This document shows, piece after piece, positions 33,601 through 45,666 of a stretch of DNA of 64,000 bases; the stretch's first letter is position 1, and each line of letters begins with the position of its first letter. The stretch is from positions 18,913,358 through 18,977,357 of the forward strand of contig OZ024866.1 in assembly GCA_964017155.1 (NCBI GenBank). Direction: 5' to 3'. The DNA comes from Oasisia sp. SBJ-2009 (Eukaryota; Annelida; Polychaeta; Sabellida; Siboglinidae). Position numbers and translations under genes: made by a program. The notes beneath the pieces were generated by a model that did not search any database, was not told the DNA's origin, and saw only the letters and a program-made list of their open reading frames with translations.

Positions 33601-34297
33601 CTAAAAGCGACAAAAATTAACTGCTAGTGTGGAATATTATGAACATTTTATACCTACACAAATGATGACATTCATGCAATTAGAGATGTCGCTGCACAGC
33701 ATGAATACGTGATAATAAATGGTCTTAATATGTCTGAAATGTTTTTAGATTAGTCCACATTGATTTTAATCATTGTTATTTCACAAAATAACTAAATGAT
33801 TTAGTTATACCGTGAAATAACAGTGATCATACAATGTTATTATAAGGTCACTGACCACTGGGTAGTAATAGTTTTGTGGATTGACAATTTTAATTCATTT
33901 CCCAAATAATGTTGTGCGAAAATGCTCTGTAATTAGGTCAAATGTAGATGTAAGTAATTAGGTCAAGATCCACATACATTTCTGGGTCACAGCTTATTTT
34001 GTATAAATATCTTAAATTGCCTCACTATGCCCTATAATTAAGTCAAATGTAATATGTAGGCCACGTAAATAGATCATGTCAAGACCGTGACAAGGTCACA
34101 AATATCAACACTACTTTTTGGGTCACATACATTTTATTTTCTTTCAATATCTTACTTGGTTCTCATGTTATTGCCATTTTACTAGATATCAACTAATGTC
34201 CTCAGAATTACGGGTCACAAGAAATGGCACGAATTCCAATAGATAGCAGTGTTAACTTTTCCGAGACTAAAAAGTTGAATGTTTTGGAAATAATGAG
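33601..34297. other. No gene; cluster of AGGTCA-like half-sites
   Basis: No coding feature. The hexamer (A/G)GGTCA or close variants occur repeatedly between 33845 and 34110, including the inverted pair AGGTCACTGACCA at 33846. Such motifs are nuclear-receptor half-sites by sequence only; no linked gene is visible. Confidence 0.3.
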
Positions 34298-34298
34298 T

Positions 34299-35546
<1,248 letters not shown>

Positions 35547-35609
<63 letters not shown>
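35547..35609. repeat. (AT)n microsatellite
   Basis: About 31 AT units. Confidence 0.92.
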
Positions 35610-35613
<4 letters not shown>

Positions 35614-36852
35614 CCGACCGTTTTGGACCAATCTTGCGACTATTTTGTACCACATTTACATTTTGGACCCGGTGCCCGGGTCCAACAAATCAAAGCCTTT
35701 CATAATTAGGAAAAACATGTTTGGTGTATTTTAATTATGTATATGCGTGGTATACTTCTTCAAAATGTTGAAAATAACTCATTTTCCTAAAAACATTTCT
35801 TATTTTGACAGTAATGTAGAGTTAAATATTTCTATTTTTTTGGCATCCCAACCATTTTGCACCTGGTCTAAAAAAACTCCAATTGCATTCTTTTGCCGTA
35901 TATGTTAAGCCCAACTTTTGCATGAAGTATATGGTATTAACTGTCTACGTGGTGTGCAAGTTTAGTAGTATTCCACGAAGAGATAAAAAAGTTAGCAAGA
36001 TGATATTGTCCTTGCGAAATATATTTCTCCATCAGCATCGCTGTTGTACGTGACCTTGACCCTGGGCAGAGTTTCTCGCCACATTTTTGCACATCGTTGG
36101 CGTTATCGTGGTGCGAGTTTGTGTTTCCGAAGAGCGGCGATTTCTCGATAAATATTTCAGCATTAGGTCAGGTATATTAACCCCCTAAAATAGGATTCTT
36201 ATTAAAAATACGAAAGCTTGGTTGTTTTTACAGCGGCCTCGGCAGAGTGCGTGAATGAGCTAATCAGAGTCGGGCTTTGTATTATGCCTTATATCGACGC
36301 TTGACGTTGGATTACTTCCTGCTCAGGCTACTCGTAGTAGAACAATTATTTTGCTTTGTTCGTTTTTGTTCTTTAAATATACGAAATAGTGGTCATTTAT
36401 TTAACTATCATACATGGGATTGACAAGCATCTTCAGGTATGTATAGGAATTCCTTATATACTAAAAGTGTTGAATAAATAGTGTAAACATTCAGACGATG
36501 TAACGTGAAGTTGTAGTATTTTTTCTGGACTGGGACCGAGTTGATATTAATATTGGCTATTTATTCCTTGCTATTGTATTGCTGCAAATGACACTGCCAG
36601 TCCCTTATGTAGTCATTTTTAACGTAAACTATTATCTTTATGGGTTTATAGTTTAATGTCATTTAAACTAGAGCCCATATTAAATCAAATTGGCATTCTC
36701 TAATAATGTAGGACAAACCTGGATAAAGTAAAATAAAATGTGGTACTTGTTTTGTGTACTTTTCAAAATGTTTTCTAAATACCTAGAAACCCACATAATC
36801 TAATGTATATGTCACATTTTATAATAATGTTTATTTAAATATATTTCAGGTA
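35610..36852. other. No gene recognised
   Basis: No coding frame of note. TGACCTTGACCC at 36051 contains two overlapping nuclear-receptor-like half-sites. The part next to 36853 may be the 5' region of the Mutator-like remnant. Confidence 0.35.
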
Positions 36853-37260
36853 GAGATGTCATCAAATCAGAGGACTGGTCGCCCACACAAAGATGTCATG
36901 GCAATCGATATACAGGATCATTGGCCACCACTGGATCTGAACTGCCAAGCCCAAGGAGCACGTCAACTCAGAAGCCCAGTGTTCTACAGCCTGAACCAGC
37001 CATTGGTGATGAGCCACTGAGTGGATATCGGTTATTTGACACTCGACCGCTGGTGAAGTTTGTCAAACAATTTGTGTCCAAAGTGTCAGCACAGTGGGTA
37101 TGATGTAACAGTTTCGTGCAGGCCTTGCAACTAGAGTACTCTTTACATGCAGTGCATGTGGTGCTATCATGAACTTGAAAAACACTTGTGGTGAAACCAC
37201 TAACTTGCATCTCGAGCAGGGTGCTGCCATGAAAGCAGGTTTCTGCGGCATTGATTGAAA
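36853..37260 (+). pseudogene. Mutator-like transposase N-terminal fragment
   Basis: A frame starting near 36921 reads SGYRLFDTRPLVKFV. After a shift it continues as CQSVSTVGM, then RAGLATRVLFTCSACGAIMN and, after a break, GAAMKAGFCGID. This order (GYRxFD, a CxxC pair, GLAT, a second CxxC, then a glycine-rich turn) matches the N-terminal part of animal Mutator-like transposases as I remember them. The zinc-binding cysteines are partly lost and stops occur near 37105 and 37258. The catalytic core is absent. The call rests on a short diverged fragment. Confidence 0.5.
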
Positions 37261-38361
37261 ACAGTTGATATCAGCTGAAAAGCAAGTAACAGAAACAGCC
37301 AAGAGATGTAGAAAGAGGAGGCAGGTTGTACATGCTGGCACAAGTACTAGCTGATGGTAGCTGAGAAATTGGAGCTTTTGTAAGTGAAATAGTGTTGTCA
37401 GACGAAATGTAGTAAAATATGTACCAAGGATTTAAACACTGTTTTCTCTATTTTGTTTTAGCCATGCATGTCAACATATGACAAGATATATAGAAAGGTT
37501 GTTGATTGATGTTGATGAAAATTGGCATAGTGTTGAAGCTACGTAAGATGAAGAAACTGAAATGAATGAAAATGTTATTTACAGAGACGTAGCATGTTTT
37601 GTTTGTATATAAATCAAATATATGTTTTAATATTTGTCTGATCTTGTTTTTTTAGTTCAGATTAAAATATAATGTATTGGCATCATACTATCAAAATATC
37701 AACTTATCCAGTAATAGGTAACAACCACAACATTGTTTTTAAATATATACGATTATATTTATCTTTGGTGGCCAGTTTTGGTCATGTGACTTGTCATAAT
37801 TGAGTTATTCAATATATTTATTTCCGATATATCATTATGCTTCTTTGTCACAAATTTGACATCTTTGTGACTTATAACAAGAAAAATACAGTTATACCTG
37901 ACCTTAGGTCGTTTGAGTTGGAATTGTGCCATGTAGTATATGTATACATAGAGTAGGACTTAATTCAAGGAGATAATTGTATTACCATTATCAAGTTGTG
38001 TCAATTATATCTTAATCTGCATCGGAACAGTTAGACAGCTGAAGAAGAAGAATTCTGTTTTATTCGACTAGTATTTCAAACAATACATACATACCATTGC
38101 ATACATCCTTGACAAACAACTTGGGAACAATACAAAATAAACAATTCCCAGCAAACATGGTAGTAGTGTATATAATTTATAATACAGCGTAGGTCTGGAG
38201 AGTCCTAAAACCGTGCTAGTTACTATCGAGGAGCCACCGTTTTTTAGAAACTTAATTTATAAAATCATTACATCATCTGAAACAAATTCTTCCAGAAACA
38301 AACAAAAACATTATGAAGATGTCTTTGCACAGCACATGTTTTTGTTGTTTGCAGTGTTGTA
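37261..38361. other. No gene recognised
   Basis: AT-rich DNA. It probably includes flanking parts of the Mutator-like remnant, but no transposase motif is seen. No further feature. Confidence 0.4.
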
Positions 38362-38671
38362 AATGAATGAATGAATGAATGCAAGTTTATTTAACAACAG
38401 CAACATAGGAATATACAACATAGTATGAAAAATAATACAATACATAATAATATAATATCGGTGCTGTTGTTAAAAGGACATAGCACAAGTCATATGACTT
38501 GTAAGGCGCTATGCCCTTATCAACTAAAATGCGTAATAGTTGTAGTAAAATGTATAAGATTGAATACAAACCAACAATAATTCTTTTTCATTGTGTTAAT
38601 TGTTCATAAATACGAAGAAAGTAAAGTCGACTTTAAACTTTTCTTAAATTGTTGTAAACTTGGCAACTGTG

Positions 38672-38968
38672 TTATATTACTTGCAAGACCGTTCCATACA
38701 TGTATACCTCTGACAGTAATTGACAGTAGTCTATGGGTGGTGTTCGCTTTTTAACATAAACTAGATTAGATGGTCTGGTATCATGCTTGTGTACGGCTGC
38801 AGTTGGTTCAAAGAACGCTTCTACACGACCTTCTAAACAGTGGTTGTTTGCTTTATAAAGCATAACCATAGTCCTATGTGTAATTAAATCTTGAAGTTTA
38901 GGATTTTTTGAGCAGTGAAAAAATACAGATGTATGACCATGGAAATCAAGACTATATATTATTCGCAT
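38672..38968 (-). pseudogene. LINE ORF2 C-terminal domain
   Basis: Encodes HTSVFFHCSKNPKLQDLI, LYKANNHCLEGRVEAFF and STAVHKHDTR-like text (seen as AAVHKHDTRPSNLVY), then SEVYMYGTVLQ. This corresponds to the region after the RT in CR1-group proteins. It is separated from the RT by roughly 280 bp of shifted frame. Confidence 0.65.
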
Positions 38969-39253
38969 AGCTTTTTCTGTATCAGAGAGAGTTTTCTTAG
39001 TCTAGACGGATACGTATTTCCCCATATTTCACAGCAATAAGACATATATGGTTCAACAAGTGGCATAACTTGCGTAATGCTTGAATGTCAAGAACATCCT
39101 TTGTTTTATGCAAAACACCTATACTTTTTGATACCTTCGTTTCAACCGTTTTTATCTGCTCTCTCCACGTTAAGTTTTCATCAATGATTACACCACGGAA
39201 TTTTTTATGTTACACCTGCTCAATGTTTGTTCCATTCAAAATAATTGTTACTG

Positions 39254-39872
39254 TTAGGCTATGTTTTTTTTATTTGTAAACATAATAAAATTGGTTTTGT
39301 TCACATTAAGCGATAACTTATTTACTCTGAACCATATATCTAGTTTTTCTAGTTCGTTATTAACAGTACATGCTATATCCTCAATATTGCTAGTTGAGTA
39401 AAAAATGCTAGTGTCATCTGCAAACAAAATAATATTAAGCAATTTTGACACTTCACACATGTCATTTATATGTAAAATAAATAGTACTGGGCCCAGGATT
39501 GATCCTTGTGGGACTGCACACTTGATATTCTTTAGCTCTGAATTACTGTTGTTATAGCACACATACTGACCACGATTGGCTAAATAACTTTTAATCCAAT
39601 CCAATGCCAAGCCCCTTATTCCATAACATTGTAACTTACTTAGCAGTATTTTATGATCAACGGTGTTAAATGCTTTCTTCAGATCAATAAAGACCCCAAT
39701 AGTGCTTTCTTGTTTATCTATTGCTGAAGTTACCTTTTCGACAAATTCAGTTAACGCTAGTGAAGTAGAATCATTACTTCTGAAGCCATATTGCCCTTCA
39801 GTCAATATGTGATCATTTTCAATGAATGACATTAACCTTTTATTAAATATTGTTTCTAGTATTTTGGAGAAT
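39254..39872 (-). pseudogene. LINE reverse transcriptase
   Basis: Starts at LPQFSKILETIF (RT motif 1) and shows YGFRSNDSTSLAL, GVFIDLKKAFNTVDHKILL (catalytic Asp), VPQGSILGPVLFILHINDM and IILFADDTSIFYS (catalytic FADD), then SLNVNKTNFIMF. The first 20 codons of the open frame, upstream of LPQFSK, come from the neighbouring repeat and are not LINE protein. The open frame ends at 39254, before the thumb region. Confidence 0.85.
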
Positions 39873-39875
39873 TGG

Positions 39876-40250
39876 GGTAATCGGAATCGGAATCGGAAGT
39901 GTTTATTGACCCAATAAAATATACATAAAGCAATGTTCATGCAAATGACCTACAATTCAAGTTATAAAATAGTATTACATTAGTACCGCTGTGCAGTAAA
40001 CTGCCAAGTAATTGCATAAGAAATAATAGAAATGTATTTATAAAATGTGATTATGAATTATTAATGTAGGTAAAATAACCAGGCGTCGAGGAGACTGTCA
40101 CTAAGACCATTTTGGTCGCTCTCGTGGCAGCCATCCCATTAATTACATAACAATTAAATATAGTTGACTATTTTAAGGCACATCCAAATAAACACATATG
40201 CATAATACAGCAAACACAAGAATGTCATTTCTGGTAACATAAGTCACAAA
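39876..40250 (-). mobile_element. LINE or SINE 3' fragment with (TCCGAT)n tail
   Basis: On the minus strand TTGGGTCAATAAACACTTCC leads into three CCGATT units and then directly into the RT of the neighbouring LINE. An AATAAA signal followed by a short hexamer repeat is the expected 3' terminus of a non-LTR element, different from the (CATT)n type next door. No coding sequence is seen in the body, so it is either a 5'-truncated LINE or a SINE. Confidence 0.5.
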
Positions 40251-40404
40251 TCTCAACTAACAAAACAACATAAATGTGTTAAATTCACTTGGAAATTGGC
40301 CAATGATTATAATAACACTACTTAGTATATGTACATTTAGTATATGTACATTTACGGAGGTATAACAAAGGGAAGAATCACTGTAAATTAGTACGTTGCT
40401 TGTT

Positions 40405-41690
40405 ATGAATGTCCACATATATAACAGTTTGGTAAAAAGCACAGTGTTTTGTAATTTTGTAGAAAATTCTCTTTTGCGTAACTAATAAACCCTCGTAAAC
40501 TGTGCGTTGTAATTTTGTTTTTAACGTTAAATGTAGCATTGTAAAGGGATATCGTGCCTAATGCATCGCTTGGCAAAGTCATGCTTAGCCCTATTTGTAT
40601 GAATATTGTCATGTATCCGTGTGTTAAATGTGTGGACTGCTTTATTTAATATGAATGGTAAGTTTTGCAAATATACTGGTAATGTCGTGTGCACATACTT
40701 ATAGTACAGTTTCAATTCATGCAATTTCAGCATATCTGTAACATTAAGAAACTTGAGTTTCTTAAACAACGGCTCAGTATGTGCATTATAATTTGTTAAA
40801 CATATTATTCTAATTGCTTTTTTCTGTAGTTTGATTATTCTGTTACAGCTAAAAACCCATACCATTAGGCCATAATTGATGTATGGTAACATTAGTGCAT
40901 TATATAAAGTAACTTTTATATTTAGTGGCAAGAATCGTTTTAATTTGTTTAATATGCCTATCAATTTGGAACATTTAATTGAAATATATTTTATATGAAC
41001 ATCCCAGCTTAGGTTTTCTTGCAAGGTTACCCCAAGAAGATTAACATTTTGAACTCTTTCTATTACGGTTTCGTCTATTTTGAAGAGGAGATTATTCACT
41101 TGTTTACTTCCCAATTTATGTATTATATACTTGGATTTCTTTACGTTTAACGACAATTTATTGATTTTCAGCCATTTGTTTATCTTATTTAAATCTGAAT
41201 TTAAATTATATTCGATGTTTTTAGTGGGACATGTGTTAGACAACTGAATTGGTGTAAACAAAGTTGTATCATCTGCATACATTATATATTTGAATGTTTC
41301 ACATGAGTTTGGTAAATCATTTATATATATTAAGAACAAAAGTGGACCTAAAATAGAACCCTGTGGCACACCAGTGGTAATGGGCAGGGTTTCAGAGATA
41401 GAGTCATTGTAAATTACCAATTGTTTTCTATTTTTCAAATAACTTTCCATTAACTTTAAAGCATCAGCATCCATCCCATAAAATTGTAGTTTACCTAATA
41501 ATATTGAATGGTCTAGGGTATCAAATGCTTTTGATAAGTCTAAAAATATATTAATAGGTGTTTCGTTGGAATCCCGGGCGGCTATTGTTCGGTCGATAAC
41601 TTCCAGAATGGCGTGTTCTGTTGAGTGACCGGATCTAAAGCCATACTGGTTATCATTAAAAAGTTGGTGTTTAGTAAAAAACGAATACAT
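40405..41690 (-). pseudogene. LINE reverse transcriptase and C-terminus
   Basis: A 387-codon open frame has YGFRSGHSTEHAILEV, INIFLDLSKAFDTLDHSILL (catalytic Asp), TTGVPQGSILGPLLFLIYI, YIMYADDTTLFTP (catalytic YADD), LSLNVKKSKYIIHKLGS and VNLLGVTLQENLSWDVH. It continues with the C-terminal HTEPLFKKLKFLNVTDM and TFNTRIHDNIHTN. A frameshift near 40550 moves the last 50 or so codons to the next frame, ending LQNYKTLCFLPNCYICGHS at 40405. RT motif 1 is absent, so the copy is inactive although its catalytic residues are intact. Confidence 0.87.
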
Positions 41691-41699
41691 CGATTTTCA

Positions 41700-42232
41700 G
41701 AATTTCCTGTTAAGTAGTAACTATAGTTTTTATTACTATCGTCTTTTATTTTGTTTGCAAGATCCTTACCTATGTTTGTAAAAAATGAATTAAAGTAATT
41801 TGCAATTTCTACATTATCAGTTATTTTATTATCTCCGTTCTTGAAATATTCAGGTAATGACCTTTTTTTAATTGACCTATGTAATATTTCGTTAATAGTT
41901 TTCCATGTTTTCCTTGCGTCATTTTTATATGAGTTAAATAGTTGTTCATAATATGATAGTTTGGCTGCTCTGATACTTCTTTTAAGGATATCATTATATG
42001 TTTTTAAATTTGACGTTTTAATAACATGTTCGATAGATGTTGGATTTAAACGTTTAAGTTGATTATGCAGGTTGTCTCTGTATTTTATAGATTTAAGTAT
42101 ACCATTTGTTATCCATTGAGAATGTATATGTTTATGTTTCTTAAACTTGACTAATTTGTATGGCATGTGTTTACGGTTTGCCTTTCCCAGTACCTCAGTA
42201 ATTATTTTATCATTTTTATTAGGATCAGACAA
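41700..42232 (-). pseudogene. LINE linker region
   Basis: Encodes HSQWITNGILKSIKYRDNL, LSYYEQLFNSYKNDARKTWK and IANYFNSFFTNIGKDLANKI, the conserved linker before the RT in this LINE group. The open frame then runs past the deletion into RT text in a wrong frame. Confidence 0.82.
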
Positions 42233-42301
42233 ACTGTTTTTGTCTCATTTCTCCATTATATTTGAGTTAGTTATTTCAGAGGCAAAGTTCCACATAGCTA
42301 T

Positions 42302-42835
42302 TTAATTCTGTATATGTATTTTGATTAATTTGGGAGAACATTTTTTGACTGGAGCATTGTCAATAAATATGAAATATGGGTGGTGATCTGAGAATTGTTT
42401 AATAAGGATACCTGCTGTTGATTCTAGCATTAATTCACTAATTTTGCAAAACAAGTTGTCAATCAGAGTGCCATTCAGGGAAGAAAATCTTGTTGGGAAT
42501 GTTATTTTGGGAAAGAAACTACATCCTGTTAAGGTGTCGTAAAATTCACTACAATATTCTTTTTCATTGATATTAAGCAGGTTTATATTAAAGTCTCCTG
42601 CAATGATTACTTCAGATTTTTTAACATCAATATGTGATAATACTGATGCAAATTCATCAATACATTTTGTGTAGTCACAATTTAGGACTCGTGGAGGTCT
42701 GTATATGTTACCAATTATCACAGGTTTTATAAGGCCGCCCCCTGTGACTTCAATAAACTGACCCTCCCAATTTTCATTTTTTTATAACAGGCAGGACCTT
42801 ATATTTATACTGTGATTGAATATACATAATTAAGC
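42302..42835 (-). pseudogene. LINE APE endonuclease C-terminal two thirds
   Basis: Begins with KGGLIMYIQSQYKYKVLP, then after a frame change VIIGNIYRPPRVLN, VIIAGDFNINLLNI (catalytic Asp and Asn) and IKQFSDHHPYFIFI (catalytic Asp-His). The N-terminal HLNxRS and Glu motifs are missing because the copy is truncated at 42840. Confidence 0.83.
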
Positions 42836-42844
42836 CTCCTTTTG

Positions 42845-43262
42845 TACTACTAGTCTTGCCCAACGAGATGCAAACAACAGTGATATAGGTCTATAGTTAG
42901 AAAATTAGAGACGATCTCCTGATTTAAAAACAGGAATAACTTTTGCTGTTTTCATGTCATTTGGAAATATTCCGGTGATTAATGATCTGTTAAAGATATA
43001 GGTTAAAGATCTTACAATTTGCTTTATTACATGTTTAACAGTTTTTATGCTGATTTCGTCGGGTCCATATGAAGTTTTACTTTTGCACCCTGACACAATT
43101 TCGGTTACTTCTTTCTCCATATACATTGATTCTGATACCTGTTTTTTTTAGAAAGTCAGTCGGTTGTGTTCCCTGGCATGGCTCTATACTGTTAGATAAG
43201 ATTGTACCTATGTTAACAAAGAAGTTATTGTAATGATTAGCAATTTCTTCGTTGTCTAATGT
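42845..43262 (-). pseudogene. LINE linker and RT-motif-1 fragment from a different copy
   Basis: Minus-strand text LDNEEIANHYNNFFVNIGT, EKEVTEIVSGCKSKTSYGPD, FNRSLITGIFPNDMKTAKVI and, after a stop, NYRPISLL. The order is linker then RT motif 1. Its linker differs in sequence from that of the adjacent LINE, so this belongs to another element even though it holds exactly the segment missing there. It is cut at 42845 after NYRPISLLFA and at 43262 by satellite DNA. Confidence 0.75.
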
Positions 43263-43269
43263 TACTCGA

Positions 43270-43660
43270 CCCTTACAGACAAGTCACGAACTAGTACTGT
43301 CAAAATGCATGCGTCTTTTTTTTAATAAAGTGGCGCCCTCTGGTGTATAGGTCGTGTATTAGTGTCGCCCCTTACGGACATTTCACGAACTAATACTGTC
43401 AAAATTCGTGAGTGAGTCTTATTTTTTTTAAGTGGCGCCCTTTGGTGGATAGGTCGTGTACTAGTGGCGCCGCCTTAAGGACAAGTCATGAACTAGTACT
43501 GTCCAAATTCGTGCGTCTTATTTTTAGAAAAGGCGCCCCCTGGCGCATAGGTCATGAAGTAGTGGCGCCCCCTTACGGACAAGTCACGAACTAGTACTGT
43601 CCAAATTCGTGCGTCTTATTTTTTTTAATTACGTCACAATGGCGTTAGGGGTGATGTAGC
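43270..43660. repeat. ~100-bp satellite, four units, with CTCF-like motif
   Basis: Units start at 43270, 43368, 43472 and 43570 (periods 98, 104, 98). Each has CCTTACGGACAAGTCACGAA, ACTAGTACTGTC, AAATTCGTGCGTCTTATTTT and a GTGGCGCC block. The first three contain TGGCGCCCTCTGGTGT, TGGCGCCCTTTGGTGG and AGGCGCCCCCTGGCGC, close to the bilaterian CTCF consensus core GCGCCCCCTGGTGG. The fourth diverges after its poly(T) and lacks the motif. Confidence 0.8.
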
Positions 43661-44514
43661 GTCCCCTCGCGGATACGTGACGAACTACAAACTAGGTGAA
43701 AGAACAAGTGTAGCCATCTGACGGATATGTATTCGGCTAATCGATCACGTGACTTAATATTATAGCCGTCAACTGTTGTACTTTGTGATTCCACTAAAAC
43801 CAAATAGGGTTTTAACATTGTTTTAATGAAAAGGCTTTATGAAAAACCGAATACGTCTCTGTGTCATGACATGGAGCGAAGAAATGTAAACGGTTATAAA
43901 TTATTGTATTAAACTATACCAAAACAGAGCTTAACACAGCACCTTATGGTAGACGTGTCGCCGGTTCAACTATAGGTTGTTAGGCCACCAGCGGGAAATA
44001 AAAAGCAATGTAATACACTGTATCTGTCACGTAGTGGCCGTACGTTCACAAGTCTCAACACGTTTATCACGATATCTCTACATGTCCAGTATGTAGGACA
44101 GACAGGTCAAGTTCTGCACGTAGACAACTTACATATGTCGTGCAATGCACATGCGTATTGTCCAGTATGCAGGACACATAACATTCATCCAACAATACAA
44201 AATTTTAGCTCACGCGTCGCCACCATGTCCAGTATGGAGCAAACACCGGTCACGTTCTGCACGTAGGCAACTTACATATGTCGTTGCGCAACCAATAAAC
44301 ACGACGGTAGGAGAGTTTTATATCATGCGCAAACCACAACTTCCGTTAAAATGACGCTTCCTACCATGTGCAAAACACAACTTCCGTAAATATGTCGGGT
44401 CACATCAGGACTATAACACAATTTCTTGCAAAATTACACATTCAATCATAGTGATAACGTTAAAAACTATTTGGAAGCCATTTAAAGTTTCCACGCAATA
44501 ACCCTGCCAACTTT
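43661..44514. other. No gene; two short direct repeats
   Basis: A 64-bp segment at 44079-44142 recurs at 44222-44285 (shared CATGTCCAGTATG and CAACTTACATATGTCGT). A shorter repeat (ACCACAACTTCCGT / AACACAACTTCCGT) follows at about 44332-44387. No coding feature is seen. Confidence 0.55.
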
Positions 44515-44935
44515 TCTTATTTCACTGAGCCAGTGTACTCGCCTCACTCCATTTCGTAACGTTTTACCGTGTCATTGCGTTACACAGGTGGTGTTTTCAC
44601 AAATTTAACTAAGTTATTCTTGTAACTTGTAGTAAAATAGTATATTTTTCTATTCTATTTTGTCATGTTTTTTCATATTTGACTAACTCGGTGTGCCAAC
44701 GTTGTACCATTTTACACCTTTTTTCATCGTTTCACCGCCATCACTTTGTCAATTTTACGTGTTTTTTGTGTTTACATGCCATAACTTCGTCAAGTTTTTC
44801 ATATTTTACTAACTCCATGTGCCAACTTTGTACTATTTCGCAACTTTTTCAACGTTTCACAGCCATCACTTTGTCAATTTTACGTGTTTTTTGTGTTTAC
44901 ATGCCATAACTTTGTCACGTTTTTCATATTTTAAC
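44515..44935. repeat. Satellite block A
   Basis: Degenerate tandem units of about 140 bp with AGTTTTTCATATTTTACTAA, GTGCCAACTTTGTAC, CGTTTCACAGCCATCACTTT and TTTTGTGTTTACATGCCATA. The same units continue at 46430-47100 after 1.5 kb of different repeats, so the satellite is interrupted. Confidence 0.75.
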
Positions 44936-45655
44936 AACTCCATGATAACAACATAACGTAACATAAAGCAATATAACAAAATAAAATTATATAACACAAC
45001 ATCATAAAATAACATACCATAAATAATTGTGATATAATATAACATAATGTAACATAAAGCAACACAATACAATTACATAATATAAAATAATATAACACAA
45101 CATAATAAAATAAAAGAATATAACATAACAAAAAGCAACATAATAAAATAAAATAAGATAATGAAAATTAATAAAAAATTAAAGTAAAATAAAATAACAT
45201 GAACAAATTAATTAATATAACAAAACATAATATGAAATAGGACAAAATAAAGTAATATAACATAACAGAACTTAACATAATGTAATATAACATAAAGAAA
45301 CATAATAAAATAAAATATCATAAAATATAGAACATAACATACAGCATGATAATAAAATATGTAACAGAACAGAACATAACATAAAATAATATGATATAAC
45401 ATAACTGAAAATAAGGCATCATAATAATATAAAATAACATAAAGTAATATAACACAACATAAAATGAAATAAGGCGAAATAAAATTAAGTAAAATAATAT
45501 AACAACAGAACATAACACAACATAGTATAATATAACAAAATAAAGTAAAATAAAGCAACATAATATAATAAAATAACACAAAATAATAACACAACATAAT
45601 AAAATAACAACATAACATAAAGCAACATAATAAAATAATTTTACAAAACAAAATA
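44936..45655. repeat. A-rich (ATAACATAA)-type simple repeat
   Basis: About 720 bp made of A-rich units such as AACATAACATAAAGCAACAT and AATAAAATAAAATAACATAA. The minus strand reads as long Tyr/Phe/Cys-rich frames (for example 45208-45729), which are composition artefacts. Confidence 0.85.
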
Positions 45656-45666
45656 CAAAACAGAAA

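Larger units (their letters stand above)
38362..39875 (-). mobile_element. CR1-group LINE, 5'-truncated, with (CATT)n tail
   Basis: Minus-strand element whose 3' end shows AATAAACTTG followed by (CATT)n (38363-38381), a microsatellite tail in place of poly(A). The RT (39254-39870) and C-terminal domain (38672-38968) are readable. It is cut at 39876 within RT motif 1 by another tail-like sequence. Confidence 0.8.
40405..42840 (-). mobile_element. CR1-group LINE with internal RT deletion
   Basis: Minus-strand endonuclease (42835-42302), linker (42232-41700), RT (41690-40900) and C-terminal domain (to 40405). The segment that should carry RT motif 1 between linker and RT is missing: the linker frame jumps near 41700 into the FTKHQLF text of RT motif 2. 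The endonuclease is 5'-truncated at about 42840, beginning in STKGGLIMYIQ. The long frames (387 and 216 codons) indicate moderate age. Confidence 0.85.

Noticed and set aside
39872..39940. N-terminal extension of the LINE RT frame with Arg-Phe repeats
   Set aside because: Encoded by the hexamer tail of a neighbouring element; RT homology begins only at LPQFSKILE.
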